This document shows, piece after piece, positions 45,228 to 54,024 of a stretch of 64,000 nt of DNA. A model generated the notes under the pieces. That model was not told where the DNA came from. It searched no databases and saw only the letters and a program-made list of their open reading frames with translations. The stretch lies in the NCBI GenBank assembly GCA_910584795.1, contig CAJUBZ010000001.1, forward strand, positions 285,205 to 349,204, in the 5' to 3' direction. The DNA comes from an uncultured Eubacterium sp. Lineage in GTDB: Bacteria; Bacillota; Clostridia; Lachnospirales; Lachnospiraceae. Made by a program: the position numbers and the translations under genes. Each line of letters begins with the position of its first letter. The first letter of the stretch is position 1.

Positions 45228-46190
45228 TTACGAATTTAGTACTTCCCTTAAAACATCATTATTGGCATTACCACCACTAATAACTAATGCAATGTTTTTT
45301 CCGGGAATCTGTTTTCCATACTGCATGAATGCTGCAATCGGTGCAGCACCTGCAGCCTCTGCTACTATTTTTTCATTCAATATCGCATGTGCCATAGCTT
45401 TTTTTATCATGCTTTCTTTTACTTCCAAAGAAATATCTACCAATTCTTTCATCGAAAAAGCTAATTCTCCAATCCCACCTACCATGGCTTCGCAAATAGA
45501 ATTTCCACTTGGATATTCATGATATAAATGTTTCTCCTCCACAGATCTGCCCCAAGCCGGACAACATTCAGAATAAACCCCTACAATTTTCACATCAGGA
45601 TTAATACTTTTTGCAGCAAGAGCAGTAGTGGTGCACAATCCACCTCCACCTATTGGAAGAATAATCGTATCAACCTCTGGATTTTGGCTCATTATCTCTA
45701 AACCGGTAGTTCCCTGACCTGCATACACATCTACATCTTTATCCCACGCATCTATATATGTAAAACTGTTATTATGGATATACTCAATGCCTTTCGCGTA
45801 CGCCTCATCGAAACAAGTTCCCATCAAAAGAACATTTGCACCATATGCCTTCATTTTTTCAATTTTACTGTCTGGAGTATTTTCCGGAACAATCACAGTA
45901 GCCGGTTTCATTCCCAACATTTTTGAAACATAAGATACTGCAATACCATGATTTCCTGATGAAATGGCAGCGACACCCTTCTCCCTTTCTTTTTCAGTTA
46001 ATGAAAGTATCTTATTTAACGCTCCACGCATTTTAAAAGCTTTTATCGGCTGCTGACATTCTAATTTTAAAAACACATTTCTGTCATCACTTAAATATAC
46101 AGATTTCTCTAACGGTGTATCTTTAATATATTTTGACAAACGCTCTTTTGCATCTTTAATATTTTCAAACTTTAATTTTTTCGTACACAT
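45228..46190 (-). CDS. Threonine/serine dehydratase family PLP enzyme
   Basis: 320 residues from ATG 46190 (AGGAG 6 nt upstream). Fold-type II PLP protein with the Schiff-base Lys in PIKAFKMRGALN, SSGNHGIAVSY, the PLP phosphate loop GGGGLCTT and SGGNAN at the end. It lacks the C-terminal ACT regulatory domain, so it is a catabolic or serine-racemase-like dehydratase rather than full biosynthetic IlvA. Has its own promoter; the amino-acid importer follows 63 nt later. Confidence 0.9.
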   Translation of the reverse strand: MCTKKLKFENIKDAKERLSKYIKDTPLEKSVYLSDDRNVFLKLECQQPIKAFKMRGALNKILSLTEKEREKGVAAISSGNHGIAVSYVSKMLGMKPATVIVPENTPDSKIEKMKAYGANVLLMGTCFDEAYAKGIEYIHNNSFTYIDAWDKDVDVYAGQGTTGLEIMSQNPEVDTIILPIGGGGLCTTTALAAKSINPDVKIVGVYSECCPAWGRSVEEKHLYHEYPSGNSICEAMVGGIGELAFSMKELVDISLEVKESMIKKAMAHAILNEKIVAEAAGAAPIAAFMQYGKQIPGKNIALVISGGNANNDVLREVLNS

Positions 46191-46225
46191 TATTTCTCCT
46201 ATCCTATGTACACAAATATGCAAAT

Positions 46226-46254
46226 ATTATACATGAAAAAGATGCTTATTTCAA
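46226..46254 (-). promoter_or_regulatory. Promoter of the dehydratase gene
   Basis: Minus-strand TTGAAA (46249-46254), 17-nt spacer, TATAAT (46226-46231). The -35 lies inside the terminator hairpin listed at 46236. Confidence 0.65.
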
Positions 46255-46272
46255 CGAAATAAACACCTTTTT
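46236..46272. terminator. Terminator overlapping a promoter
   Basis: 12-bp stem with two imperfect positions, GATGCTTATTTC / GAAATAAACACC, loop AAC, T runs on both strands. On the minus strand it would end transcription from the DUF2935 side. Confidence 0.55.
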
Positions 46273-46372
46273 AAATATTTTTTGAATAATTATTCATCTA
46301 TACATAATTTTATTAATGTAACTCATATATACTGAATCTTTGTTCTACTACATTTGCTATTTTAAAAATGTA
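46273..46372. other. AT-rich spacer, no gene seen
   Basis: Between the terminator and the decayed gene; no open frame with ribosome site on either strand. Confidence 0.4.
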
Positions 46373-46683
46373 CTACTTTACCTGCTTATACTTCTTTACA
46401 ATCATTGAAATGCCACCGATAAGAGTTAATGCATATCCCATTCCTAAATCAGAAAAATATTCTTTCATAATGTCTGCCTCAGATATAATTGCTACAATGA
46501 TAACCCCTTTCTTATCAAGAGAACGTCCTAGTATCTCATATCCTTTCATTGCGCAAAAATAATTACAATTCCTGCAATAGAAGCAATATATCCCTGATGA
46601 TAAATTCCTATCCACAGAGCCACACCTAATAACGAACCTATTAACGCACCAACTGAAACAATTCTCTCATGATTTTTCTTTCG
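46373..46683 (-). pseudogene. Decayed small membrane-protein gene
   Basis: Two frames carry the parts of one protein. The first (46683 down to the TGA at 46546) reads RIVSVGALIGSLLGVALW ... GYIASIAGIVIIFA, a two-helix start. The second, one base out of step and reaching 46373, reads KGYEILGRSLDKKGVIIVAIIS and then YFSDLGMGYALTLIGGI. Together they look like a four-helix membrane protein with a GYE..G...DKKG loop known to me from Lachnospiraceae proteins, but there is a frameshift near 46548-46556, no clear start codon, and probably an internal deletion before YFSDLG. I infer a dead gene. Confidence 0.6.
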
Positions 46684-47589
46684 TTACATACATTCCTCAT
46701 CCAACAATCTTAAATAATGATTCGCCTCTCTTAAAACATGGTCTGCCAGAAGCGGTAATATCAGACCTTCTATCTTACATTCTAAGACTCCCTTTGTTCC
46801 TGCCGTCTTAAATTGCTGATACTTTTCTGTCAGTTTTCTTGACTCTCCAGTAACATCTTCAAAAACCTGACAATCTCTTTTTCTTGCCTCCTCTAACAAT
46901 TCACAATAATCCATAGCAAAATCATCTGCTGTACATATTAATTCCTTCTCTGACGGATCAAGAAGTCCTCTGATAAACATAGCATGCTCCATCATAATCT
47001 GATTCCAAAAACTTTCTGTTCTATATTTGTTTTGATTAGATACACATCCCCTATTCTCCAATTCAGAAATAATTGAACGATACATTTTTGCTTCTCTTAG
47101 TATATGTTCAATTAATAATGGATAATTAAATGTAAACAACCTGCATTCTAACACTTCTCTCAATATTTTTTCTTTAAACTCTATCAAACCGCTAACTAGC
47201 CTTAATGCTCTTCTATTTAACATTCTGACAGGCTGCATGACTTCTCTGCTACACCCGTTATTTTCTCCATGTTTCAACAACATTTCCATTTCCGTTATCC
47301 TGCTGTCAATATCAACTCCCATAAGAAAGCTTGTTCGCTTTTCTGCTCCCATAGTAAAATCTGTAACAATTTCCTGAGAATCAATAACACACTCTCCGAT
47401 AATACCATTTGCCATATCAACAGCATCTCTTAAGAGTTCTTCAAATTGAAGCATAAACCATTCTGCCTGTTTAATATATTTAGAATTTTTAGAAGGAAAT
47501 CCTGCCATAAGGAACAATGAATGTTCCTTCATAATTCTTCCAAAAAATAAATGATTTTCTAACGATAACTGCACGTAATTATTTCTCAT
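46684..47589 (-). CDS. DUF2935 protein
   Basis: 301-residue all-helical protein made of two related halves, each with the pattern FxxRIMKEHSLF (HLFFGRIMKEHSLF near the N terminus and QIMMEHAMFIRGLLDP in the second half). The conserved Glu/His pairs recall haemerythrin- or ferritin-like metal sites; function unknown. AAAGG stands before the ATG. Confidence 0.85.
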   Translation of the reverse strand: MRNNYVQLSLENHLFFGRIMKEHSLFLMAGFPSKNSKYIKQAEWFMLQFEELLRDAVDMANGIIGECVIDSQEIVTDFTMGAEKRTSFLMGVDIDSRITEMEMLLKHGENNGCSREVMQPVRMLNRRALRLVSGLIEFKEKILREVLECRLFTFNYPLLIEHILREAKMYRSIISELENRGCVSNQNKYRTESFWNQIMMEHAMFIRGLLDPSEKELICTADDFAMDYCELLEEARKRDCQVFEDVTGESRKLTEKYQQFKTAGTKGVLECKIEGLILPLLADHVLREANHYLRLLDEECM

Positions 47590-47631
47590 AAAGCATACCT
47601 TTATATTTTATCTCTCTCAATATTGTATGCA

Positions 47632-48111
47632 TCACTTATGATATGGTTCATTATTGATAATCCTATAACTCCGATACACCTGCTCTAGCAATATCACCCG
47701 CATCAACTGATGAGGGAATGTCATCTTTGAAAAACTCAGCTTCAAGTCTGATCTGTCAGAAACTGATTGATGTAGTCCCAAGGATCCTCCTATAATAAAA
47801 ACAATATGGCTTGTGCCTTGAATTCCTAACTGTTCTATTTTATGTGCCATTTCTACAGAATCTAATTGTTTTCCTAATATTTCTAACGTAACCACATATG
47901 CCTGTTCTGGAATATACTTAAAAAGTCTTTCTGCTTCTTTCTTTTTTATAATATCTGTTTCTGTCTCTGTGCAATTCTCCGCTGTCTTTTCATCTGCCAC
48001 CTGAATAATATTTAATTTGCAGTATCTGGACAATCTTTTTACATATTCCTGAATAGCATTAATATAAAATTTTTCTTTAATCTTACCAACTGCTAAAACT
48101 GTAATTTTCAC
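47632..48111 (-). CDS. rlmH: 23S rRNA (pseudouridine1915-N3)-methyltransferase
   Basis: 159 residues from a GTG start at 48111 with AGGAG 7 nt upstream; that is exactly the family length. An upstream ATG at 48135 would place the ribosome site inside the gene. SPOUT-fold methyltransferase with VKITVLAVGKIKEKFY, the knot FIIGGSLGLHQSV and FPHQLMRVILLEQVYRSYRI, NNEPYHK at the end. Confidence 0.96.
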   Translation of the reverse strand: MKITVLAVGKIKEKFYINAIQEYVKRLSRYCKLNIIQVADEKTAENCTETETDIIKKKEAERLFKYIPEQAYVVTLEILGKQLDSVEMAHKIEQLGIQGTSHIVFIIGGSLGLHQSVSDRSDLKLSFSKMTFPHQLMRVILLEQVYRSYRIINNEPYHK

Positions 48112-48186
48112 TTGATAACTCCTCTTCTGAATCATATCCTTTTTTAATTATACAATCTTTCACATAAAAAATAAATATGTATTACC

Positions 48187-48215
48187 TTGTGAAAGCTCCT
48201 TTAATAGTATATAAT
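48187..48215 (+). promoter_or_regulatory. Promoter of the two-helix protein gene
   Basis: TTGTGA (48187-48192), 17-nt spacer, TATAAT (48210-48215), followed by AAAGGAG and the ATG at 48249. Confidence 0.65.
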
Positions 48216-48248
48216 AAAATTAATTACTTTAAACAAAGGAGACTGCTT

Positions 48249-48830
48249 ATGGAAGATAATAAAATTACAACGACAGACCAACAGACTGAGAAGAATCCAA
48301 TAATAGAAAACTCAGATATTCCATCAGAGAGTTTATATGAATTTACGGATAATAAAGTTTCCTCTTTTGTACGTTTATCTGACAAATATCAAGATATTAC
48401 CTCTTCTGCGTCAACTATGCTGTTAGTTGGTATCATCGGTATCATATTTATGATCTTAGTATTAGCAGATATTATCCCTTTACCACTGAATTCTTCTACA
48501 GCATGGCTTTTTGATTCTGTTATGGGCGGCATTTTTATTATATTTATCATTTCTGGCATCATTTCTTTTATGCATGCTAAACAAGTAAAAATTGATGCAG
48601 ACGAAGAAGATAAATTAATCGGAGAACTTCTCTCCTGGGCTGATACTAATATTAAAAAAGAAATGTTGGATGATGGGCTTGACCTGACACAGCCGGAGGA
48701 ACTTTTATATTTTAACCGTGCTGATAAGATAAAAGATAAGTTAATGCATCAATTTGAAAATGCAGATGAAGCTCTAATTTGTGAATACACCGAGCAGATT
48801 TATCAAAATATATATGAACCTGAAAACTAG
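48249..48830 (+). CDS. Two-helix membrane protein, function unknown
   Basis: 193 residues from ATG 48249, with AAAGGAG 7 nt upstream. An acidic, Thr-rich cytosolic start (about 1-45), two adjoining helices (about 58-80 and 88-115, MLLVGIIGIIFMILVLADII), then an acidic helical end (about 120-193) with WADTNIKKEMLDDGLDL. I do not recognise the family beyond a general similarity to small clostridial membrane proteins. Own promoter and terminator; monocistronic. Confidence 0.75.
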   Translation: MEDNKITTTDQQTEKNPIIENSDIPSESLYEFTDNKVSSFVRLSDKYQDITSSASTMLLVGIIGIIFMILVLADIIPLPLNSSTAWLFDSVMGGIFIIFIISGIISFMHAKQVKIDADEEDKLIGELLSWADTNIKKEMLDDGLDLTQPEELLYFNRADKIKDKLMHQFENADEALICEYTEQIYQNIYEPEN

Positions 48831-48850
48831 AGATTTATAATTATTTTAAA

Positions 48851-48880
48851 CAAAACACGCTGTAAATACAGCGTGTTTTG
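48851..48880 (+). terminator. Terminator
   Basis: 14-bp perfect stem CAAAACACGCTGTA and complement, loop AA, followed by TTTTGAGATTTTT. Confidence 0.85.
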
Positions 48881-48977
48881 TTTTGAGATTTTTATAATTT
48901 TCTTTGAATGATTTCCAAACCACCATTCACAATCAACATTTAATAAAACAACATTTCCTCACAAATGCAATACTTTT

Positions 48978-50258
48978 TTAAATTTCCTGCTGAATTCTTT
49001 TTCTCACTTCCTCTAATGATGCTTCATTCTTTTTCGCTATTTCAGCCAAATCTTCGTACTCTATTTTTGTTTTTACAACACCATAACCTTTTGATTTCTT
49101 AACTCTGACAGTACCATAACTTGTTTCAACTGCTTTAATATTTCTCTCTAATCCATATCGCTTACAGGTATATTCTCGTACTCCCAATGTAGTAGTATGC
49201 TTAAATATCAAATTTAAAAACTTCTCTTTATCCTCTTGCTTACACATACATGTTAATATAAATCCCGGACGGTTTTTCTTCATAACTACAGGTGTAGTGT
49301 AAACATCCAACGCTCCCTCTTTCATCATTAATTCTGCTGCATATCCAATATTCTCTGATGTAATATCATCCAAATTGCAGCATAATTCTATAATATCACC
49401 CATTGGATTTTCTGTTGTTCCAAGCATTATTCTGACACAGTTAGCTGTTGGATAGTCTTTATTTCCCATACCATATCCAATAGATTCGACCTTCATTACC
49501 GGCATTTTTTCAAAAGAATCTACAAAATATTTCAAAAGAGCAGCTCCTGTAGGAGTGCAGAGTTCTCCTTTTATTTCATTATTATAAATTGGAACATTTT
49601 GAAGAATAAAAGCCGTTGCAGGCGCCGGAACCGGAAGAATACCATGAGCACATTTTACTTGCCCACTGCCTACATTCACAGGCGATGCTAAAATCCTGTC
49701 AAAACTCAATTCATGTATTAACATACATGTAGCTACTACATCTGCCACAGCATCCATTGTTCCTACTTCATGAAAATGAATGTCTGATATTGCTTTTCCA
49801 TGGGCATGACTTTCCGCTTCTGCAATTAAGGTATACACACCAATTGCATCTTTTTTTACTTGTTCATCGATATTCAAATGATTTATCAAATGCTCAATGT
49901 CATTTAAACCGGTATGGCTGTGAGAGTGTTCATGTCCATTACAATTTTCTTGACTATGCTTATGTGTATGCTCACCGCTATTGCCATGTTCATGGATATG
50001 TACCTTATCATGGCAATGAACATGATTATGCTGATGAACATCCTGACTCTTTTCTTCTATACCATCTACCAACACTTTCATATGAGTTCCTGTAATCCCA
50101 CATTTCACACTTTTCTCTTTTTTCAGTTCTACTTTCGGTATTCCCAATTGATTAAATCTATCCACAAAATCTTCTGGATCCTGATGTAATTCAATGAATG
50201 CTGACATCAGCATATCCCCTGCTGCTCCCATATTACACTCTAAATATAATATTTTCAT
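48978..50258 (-). CDS. larC: Nickel-pincer cofactor metallation protein LarC
   Basis: 426 residues. It inserts nickel into the pyridinium-3,5-bisthiocarboxylic acid mononucleotide cofactor. N-terminal motif YLECNMGAAGDMLMSAF; then a linker with 15 His between residues 75 and 115 (HNHVHCHDKVHIHEHG), likely nickel-holding; then ADVVATCMLI, CTPTGAALLKYF and the ELCCNLDDITSE segment. In Lactiplantibacillus LarC is made by a programmed frameshift; here it is one frame. GAGGTG before ATG. Confidence 0.95.
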   Translation of the reverse strand: MKILYLECNMGAAGDMLMSAFIELHQDPEDFVDRFNQLGIPKVELKKEKSVKCGITGTHMKVLVDGIEEKSQDVHQHNHVHCHDKVHIHEHGNSGEHTHKHSQENCNGHEHSHSHTGLNDIEHLINHLNIDEQVKKDAIGVYTLIAEAESHAHGKAISDIHFHEVGTMDAVADVVATCMLIHELSFDRILASPVNVGSGQVKCAHGILPVPAPATAFILQNVPIYNNEIKGELCTPTGAALLKYFVDSFEKMPVMKVESIGYGMGNKDYPTANCVRIMLGTTENPMGDIIELCCNLDDITSENIGYAAELMMKEGALDVYTTPVVMKKNRPGFILTCMCKQEDKEKFLNLIFKHTTTLGVREYTCKRYGLERNIKAVETSYGTVRVKKSKGYGVVKTKIEYEDLAEIAKKNEASLEEVRKRIQQEI

Positions 50259-50314
50259 CTAACACCTCTATCAATAATATTTTTATATTCTATCTATTAT
50301 ATTAACATATCTCA

Positions 50315-51070
50315 TTATGAAATATGGTTAATCATGCTTGCCATATATCCGGCGCCAAAACCATTATCAATATTTACAACACTGACACCGCTGGCACAGG
50401 AATTCAGCATTGATAGCAATGCTGAAAGTCCCTCGAAAGCTGCACCATATCCCACACTCGTAGGAACTGCAATGACCGGACAGTCAACTAATCCGCCAAC
50501 CACACTTGCCAACGCTCCTTCCATACCTGCAATTGCAATTACCACTTTGGCACTCATCAATTCATCTGCATGAGCCAGCAATCGATGAAGTCCTGCCACA
50601 CCTACATCATATAATCTTACAACTTCATTTCCCAGAACCTCTGCTGTAAGTGCAGCTTCTTCAGCTACCGGCATGTCACTGGTTCCTCCTGTTGCCACAA
50701 CAATCTTTCCGATTCCATCTGCTTTCGCTATATCTCCAACGATTCCTATTTTACTCATAGTATCATATTGAAAACGAATCTCTGTATCAGTGAATTCTTT
50801 TGATACCGCTATAGCTGCCTCTTCACTCATTCTGGTAATTAATACATTTTTCTGTTCCTCTTTCAACATAGCCGCTACAATCTTAACAACCTGCTCCGGA
50901 GTCTTTCCTGCTCCGTAAATGACTTCTGCCACTCCTTGTCTGATTGCTCTATGATGATCCACCTTGGCAAATCCCAAATCTTCAAAAGGCTCTTTTTTTA
51001 ATTCCAATACTGCCTCGTCAATTCTCATTGTGCCCTCAGCAACACTTTTTAATATATCTCTAATATCCAT
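50315..51070 (-). CDS. larB: LarB, nicotinic acid adenine dinucleotide carboxylase/hydrolase
   Basis: 251 residues from ATG 51070. PurE-like carboxylase that starts synthesis of the nickel-pincer cofactor from NaAD. Motifs are RQGVAEVIYGAGKTPEQ, VVATGGTSDMPVAEEA and ALASVVGGLVDCPVIAVPTSVGYG. It overlaps the end of larE by a few bases or abuts it, so it is read from the same messenger. Confidence 0.95.
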   Translation of the reverse strand: MDIRDILKSVAEGTMRIDEAVLELKKEPFEDLGFAKVDHHRAIRQGVAEVIYGAGKTPEQVVKIVAAMLKEEQKNVLITRMSEEAAIAVSKEFTDTEIRFQYDTMSKIGIVGDIAKADGIGKIVVATGGTSDMPVAEEAALTAEVLGNEVVRLYDVGVAGLHRLLAHADELMSAKVVIAIAGMEGALASVVGGLVDCPVIAVPTSVGYGAAFEGLSALLSMLNSCASGVSVVNIDNGFGAGYMASMINHIS

Positions 51071-51071
51071 C

Positions 51072-51896
51072 TTACAATATTTCGTCCTTTCCCAGTCTCT
51101 CATTCATGCTGCCTGTTCTATACCCTTCTAAATCCAATGTTACATATAAAAATCCAATCTCTTTGAATTTCTTATATATGTTCTCTTTATGATACTGTAC
51201 AAAGTGCTCTATCTGCTCTGGTAAAATCTCAATTCTTGCAATCTCTCCATGATTTCTTACTCTTGACTGCTCATACCCCAAATCTATCAATACTTGCTCC
51301 GCCTTCTCTGTCATTGCCAGCTTTTCTAATGTAATTCTTTCTCCATAGGCAAATCTGGAAGCTAAACATGCCTTACTTGGTTTATCCCATGTATTCAGTT
51401 CCATCTCTTTCGATAACTCTCTGATTTCTGCTTTTGTCAATTCTGCGACCTGCAACGGACTAAGCACATTCAATTCCCTAATGGCCTGTAATCCCGGTCT
51501 GTAATCTCCTTTGTCATCCATGTTAGAACCTTCCACTACATGTGTAATCCCTTTTTCCTTTGCAAACTTAATGATTTGTGAAAAAATATCTTTTTTACAA
51601 TTATAACATCTGTCTGGTGGATTATCTGTAAAACCCTCTATCTGTAATGGATTCCATTCACATATGAAGTGCCTGATTCCTTCTTTCCTGCAAAATATCT
51701 TTGCCTGCTCTGTTTCCTTCATTGGAAATACACTGGAACTTAGGGTGATAGCAACAGCTTTTTCTCCTAAAACATCATGGGCAGTTTTCAGAAGAAACGT
51801 TGAGTCTACACCGTTAGAAAATGCTACTGCCACATTTTCTAACGAATTTAAATATTCTTTAAGATTTTCTAACTTTTCCTTAATCTCTTTCATCAA
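51072..51896 (-). CDS. larE: LarE, ATP-dependent sulfur transferase
   Basis: 274 residues. Adds sulfur to the cofactor precursor. PP-loop AFSNGVDSTFLL near residue 25 (the usual SGGVDS reads SNGVDS here), RCYNCKKDIF, VVEGSNMDDKGDYRPG and SKACLASRFAYGE, which holds a conserved Cys. Head gene of larE-larB-larC. The enzyme that uses the cofactor (LarA or a relative) is not in this window. Confidence 0.94.
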   Translation of the reverse strand: MMKEIKEKLENLKEYLNSLENVAVAFSNGVDSTFLLKTAHDVLGEKAVAITLSSSVFPMKETEQAKIFCRKEGIRHFICEWNPLQIEGFTDNPPDRCYNCKKDIFSQIIKFAKEKGITHVVEGSNMDDKGDYRPGLQAIRELNVLSPLQVAELTKAEIRELSKEMELNTWDKPSKACLASRFAYGERITLEKLAMTEKAEQVLIDLGYEQSRVRNHGEIARIEILPEQIEHFVQYHKENIYKKFKEIGFLYVTLDLEGYRTGSMNERLGKDEIL

Positions 51897-52002
51897 ATCC
51901 TCATATTTCTTTTATTTATACTTCTTTACAACCTTTATCTTAATTAACGTTTCTTTTAATATCTATTTTTTATAATCAAATATACTTTTCAAACATAACA
52001 AT

Positions 52003-52046
52003 ACCCATATACATTTTAAATGAAAATCTTCAAAATGTATATGGGT
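52003..52046. terminator. Hairpin after the HAD gene
   Basis: 15-bp perfect inverted repeat ACCCATATACATTTT/AAAATGTATATGGGT with a 14-nt loop. A T run follows only on the plus strand, so it is a weak intrinsic terminator for the minus-strand genes. Confidence 0.5.
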
Positions 52047-52052
52047 TACTTT

Positions 52053-52790
52053 TTAATTTCTATTTGGTAAATTGGATACATATTCCCGAAATACATTCCA
52101 ATTTCCTCTTTTTAATTCCGAAATATCAACATCAATGTCATTGATAACATTTCCTTCCATCAGAAATACATCAATGCCCAAATTTTTTGCACACATATCC
52201 TCCCGAACATCATTTCCAACCATAAGACAGTCTTCTGGATCTTTATCGAGAATCTTTAACAGATACTTATAATATTCCAAATTCGGCTTAGTATAACATG
52301 AATTTTCATAGGTTGTAATTAGCGAAAAGTCCTCTGCATTAAGCCCCGCCCAGGATAGACGTTCAAGGGTTGCGACTTCCGGAAAAATAGGATTTGTAGC
52401 TACCACCAACTGATAGCCTTTTTCTTTTAATATTTCCACACATTCACTAACAGTATCCAAAGGTCGTGTGACATATCTTGCCACACCAAAGTCCTCTTTA
52501 TAAAATCTGTTAATTTCTTTTTCCAGTTTTCGTCTGACTTTGGTTTCCATTTTGCCATTGCCATCAGTCATAAAATTCTCAAAGGCTTTCCAAAAACACT
52601 CCTCGTTCGTAATCATTCCATTATTCTCAACTAATGCTTTCAGCCCAATCCAAATACCTGCAATTATTTTTTTTGCATCATATCCGGCAGATTCCATTCT
52701 GCTGTATAAAAGGCATATATATGTATCTGTAAATTCTTTTAAGTCCATTGGAAGCAATGTTCCATCTAAATCAAATAATACTGTGTTCAT
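52053..52790 (-). CDS. HAD-superfamily hydrolase
   Basis: 245 residues: motif I FDLDGTLLPMD (nucleophile and acid Asp), motif II VATNPIF, Lys in YTKPN and motif IV MVGNDVREDMCA. Helical cap after motif I (about residues 15-110). Substrate not known; phosphoglycolate or nucleotide phosphatases have this form. ATG is 6 nt after the yebC stop, so co-transcribed. Confidence 0.9.
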   Translation of the reverse strand: MNTVLFDLDGTLLPMDLKEFTDTYICLLYSRMESAGYDAKKIIAGIWIGLKALVENNGMITNEECFWKAFENFMTDGNGKMETKVRRKLEKEINRFYKEDFGVARYVTRPLDTVSECVEILKEKGYQLVVATNPIFPEVATLERLSWAGLNAEDFSLITTYENSCYTKPNLEYYKYLLKILDKDPEDCLMVGNDVREDMCAKNLGIDVFLMEGNVINDIDVDISELKRGNWNVFREYVSNLPNRN

Positions 52791-52795
52791 TCGTC

Positions 52796-53524
52796 CTATT
52801 CATCCCAGTTATGATAAACCTGCTGTACATCCTCATCTTCATCTAATCTGTCTATAATAATATTCATTCTCTTAATGGATTCCTCATCTGTTAATGTTAC
52901 ATAATTTTGTGGAATCATTGTCACTTCTGCCTGAGCCATCTTAACCCCTGCATCTTCCAGAGTCTGGCGAACTCCACTGAAATCTGCCGGTTCTGTCACA
53001 ACTTCATAGCTGTCTTCTTCCTCTGAAAAATCTTCAGCACCTGCATCAAGTGCAATCATCATTAACTCATCTGAATCCATCTCACACTCTTCTTTTGCAA
53101 TAATTATCTGACCTTTTTCGTCAAACATATAAGAAACACATCCCTGTGCTCCAACATTTCCATTTCCTTTTGTAAAACAGTTTCGCACGTTAGCTGCTGT
53201 TCTATTTCTGTTATCTGTTAACGCATCAACAATAATCGCAGTACCATTTGGTCCATATCCTTCATATCGAACAGATTCATAATTAATTGCACTGGCATTA
53301 CCTGCAGCCTTTTTGATTCCTCTTTCAATCGTATCATTCGGCATATTGTTTGCTTTTGCCTTAGCAATTACATCACGAAGTTTGCTGTTATTATCCGGGT
53401 CTGCACCGCCTTCTTTTACTGCTACCGCAATTTCTTTACCGATAATTGTAAATAATTTTCCTTTTGCGGCATCATTTTTCTCCTTTTTATGTTTAATATT
53501 TGCAAATTTTGAATGTCCTGACAT
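52796..53524 (-). CDS. YebC/PmpR family protein (translation/transcription factor)
   Basis: 242 residues with the family start MSGHSKFANIKHKKEKNDAAKGK, quoted here by its parts GHSKFANIKHKKEK and AAKGKLFT, plus GYGPNGTAIIVDALTDNRNRT and a C-terminal dimer part ending QQVYHNWDE. Members either regulate transcription or help ribosomes past polyproline; which applies here is open. AAAGGAG before ATG. Confidence 0.95.
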   Translation of the reverse strand: MSGHSKFANIKHKKEKNDAAKGKLFTIIGKEIAVAVKEGGADPDNNSKLRDVIAKAKANNMPNDTIERGIKKAAGNASAINYESVRYEGYGPNGTAIIVDALTDNRNRTAANVRNCFTKGNGNVGAQGCVSYMFDEKGQIIIAKEECEMDSDELMMIALDAGAEDFSEEEDSYEVVTEPADFSGVRQTLEDAGVKMAQAEVTMIPQNYVTLTDEESIKRMNIIIDRLDEDEDVQQVYHNWDE

Positions 53525-53608
53525 AAAATTTCACTCCTTTGTAATTTCTTGTAATTTACGCAATCTCAAGTGTATCATTTTATATTTCAATAGTCAACTT
53601 CACATGCC

Positions 53609-53956
53609 TTATGTATTTAGTTCCAAGCTTATGCAAAGCGCTTTATCAACAGTTTTTAACATTTCATCATCTAAATGACACACCTTATCTTTTAATCTCT
53701 GCTTATCTATTGTTCTAAGCTGTTCTAATAATATTACAGAGTCTTTTATAATATCACATTTTTCTTTATCAATTTTTATATGCGTTGGCAGTTTTGCCTT
53801 CGTCATACGGCTTGTAATTGCCGCCACAATTACTGTAGGGCTATGTCTGTTTCCCGTATCATTTTGAATGATTAGTACCGGTCTGATTCCGCCCTGTTCC
53901 GAGCCGATTACCGGTCTTAAATCAGCATAATAAATATCCCCTCGTCTAATAACCAT
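53609..53956 (-). CDS. ndoA: MazF/NdoA (PemK) family endoribonuclease toxin
   Basis: 115 residues from ATG 53956 with GGAG 10 nt upstream; a start at 54019 would add a stretch without family similarity. RRGDIYYADLRPVIGSEQGGIRPVLIIQN holds the active Arg/Thr region (parts RGDIYYADL and GSEQGGIRPVLI), with AAITSR and LEQLRTIDKQRL further on. It cuts mRNA at short sites. It follows alr as in Bacillus, but there is no antitoxin gene (ndoAI/mazE) in the 68 nt between them. Confidence 0.93.
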   Translation of the reverse strand: MVIRRGDIYYADLRPVIGSEQGGIRPVLIIQNDTGNRHSPTVIVAAITSRMTKAKLPTHIKIDKEKCDIIKDSVILLEQLRTIDKQRLKDKVCHLDDEMLKTVDKALCISLELNT

Positions 53957-54024
53957 TTTCAACACTCCAAATTGTTTTCTAATAACTATATTATTCCACA
54001 TTTTGGAATGTGTATTCACTTCTG

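Noticed and set aside
49757..50189. Open plus-strand frames opposite larC
   Set aside because: They are the complement of the His-rich part of LarC; the bias toward Tyr, His and Met codons comes from CAT/ATG complementarity.
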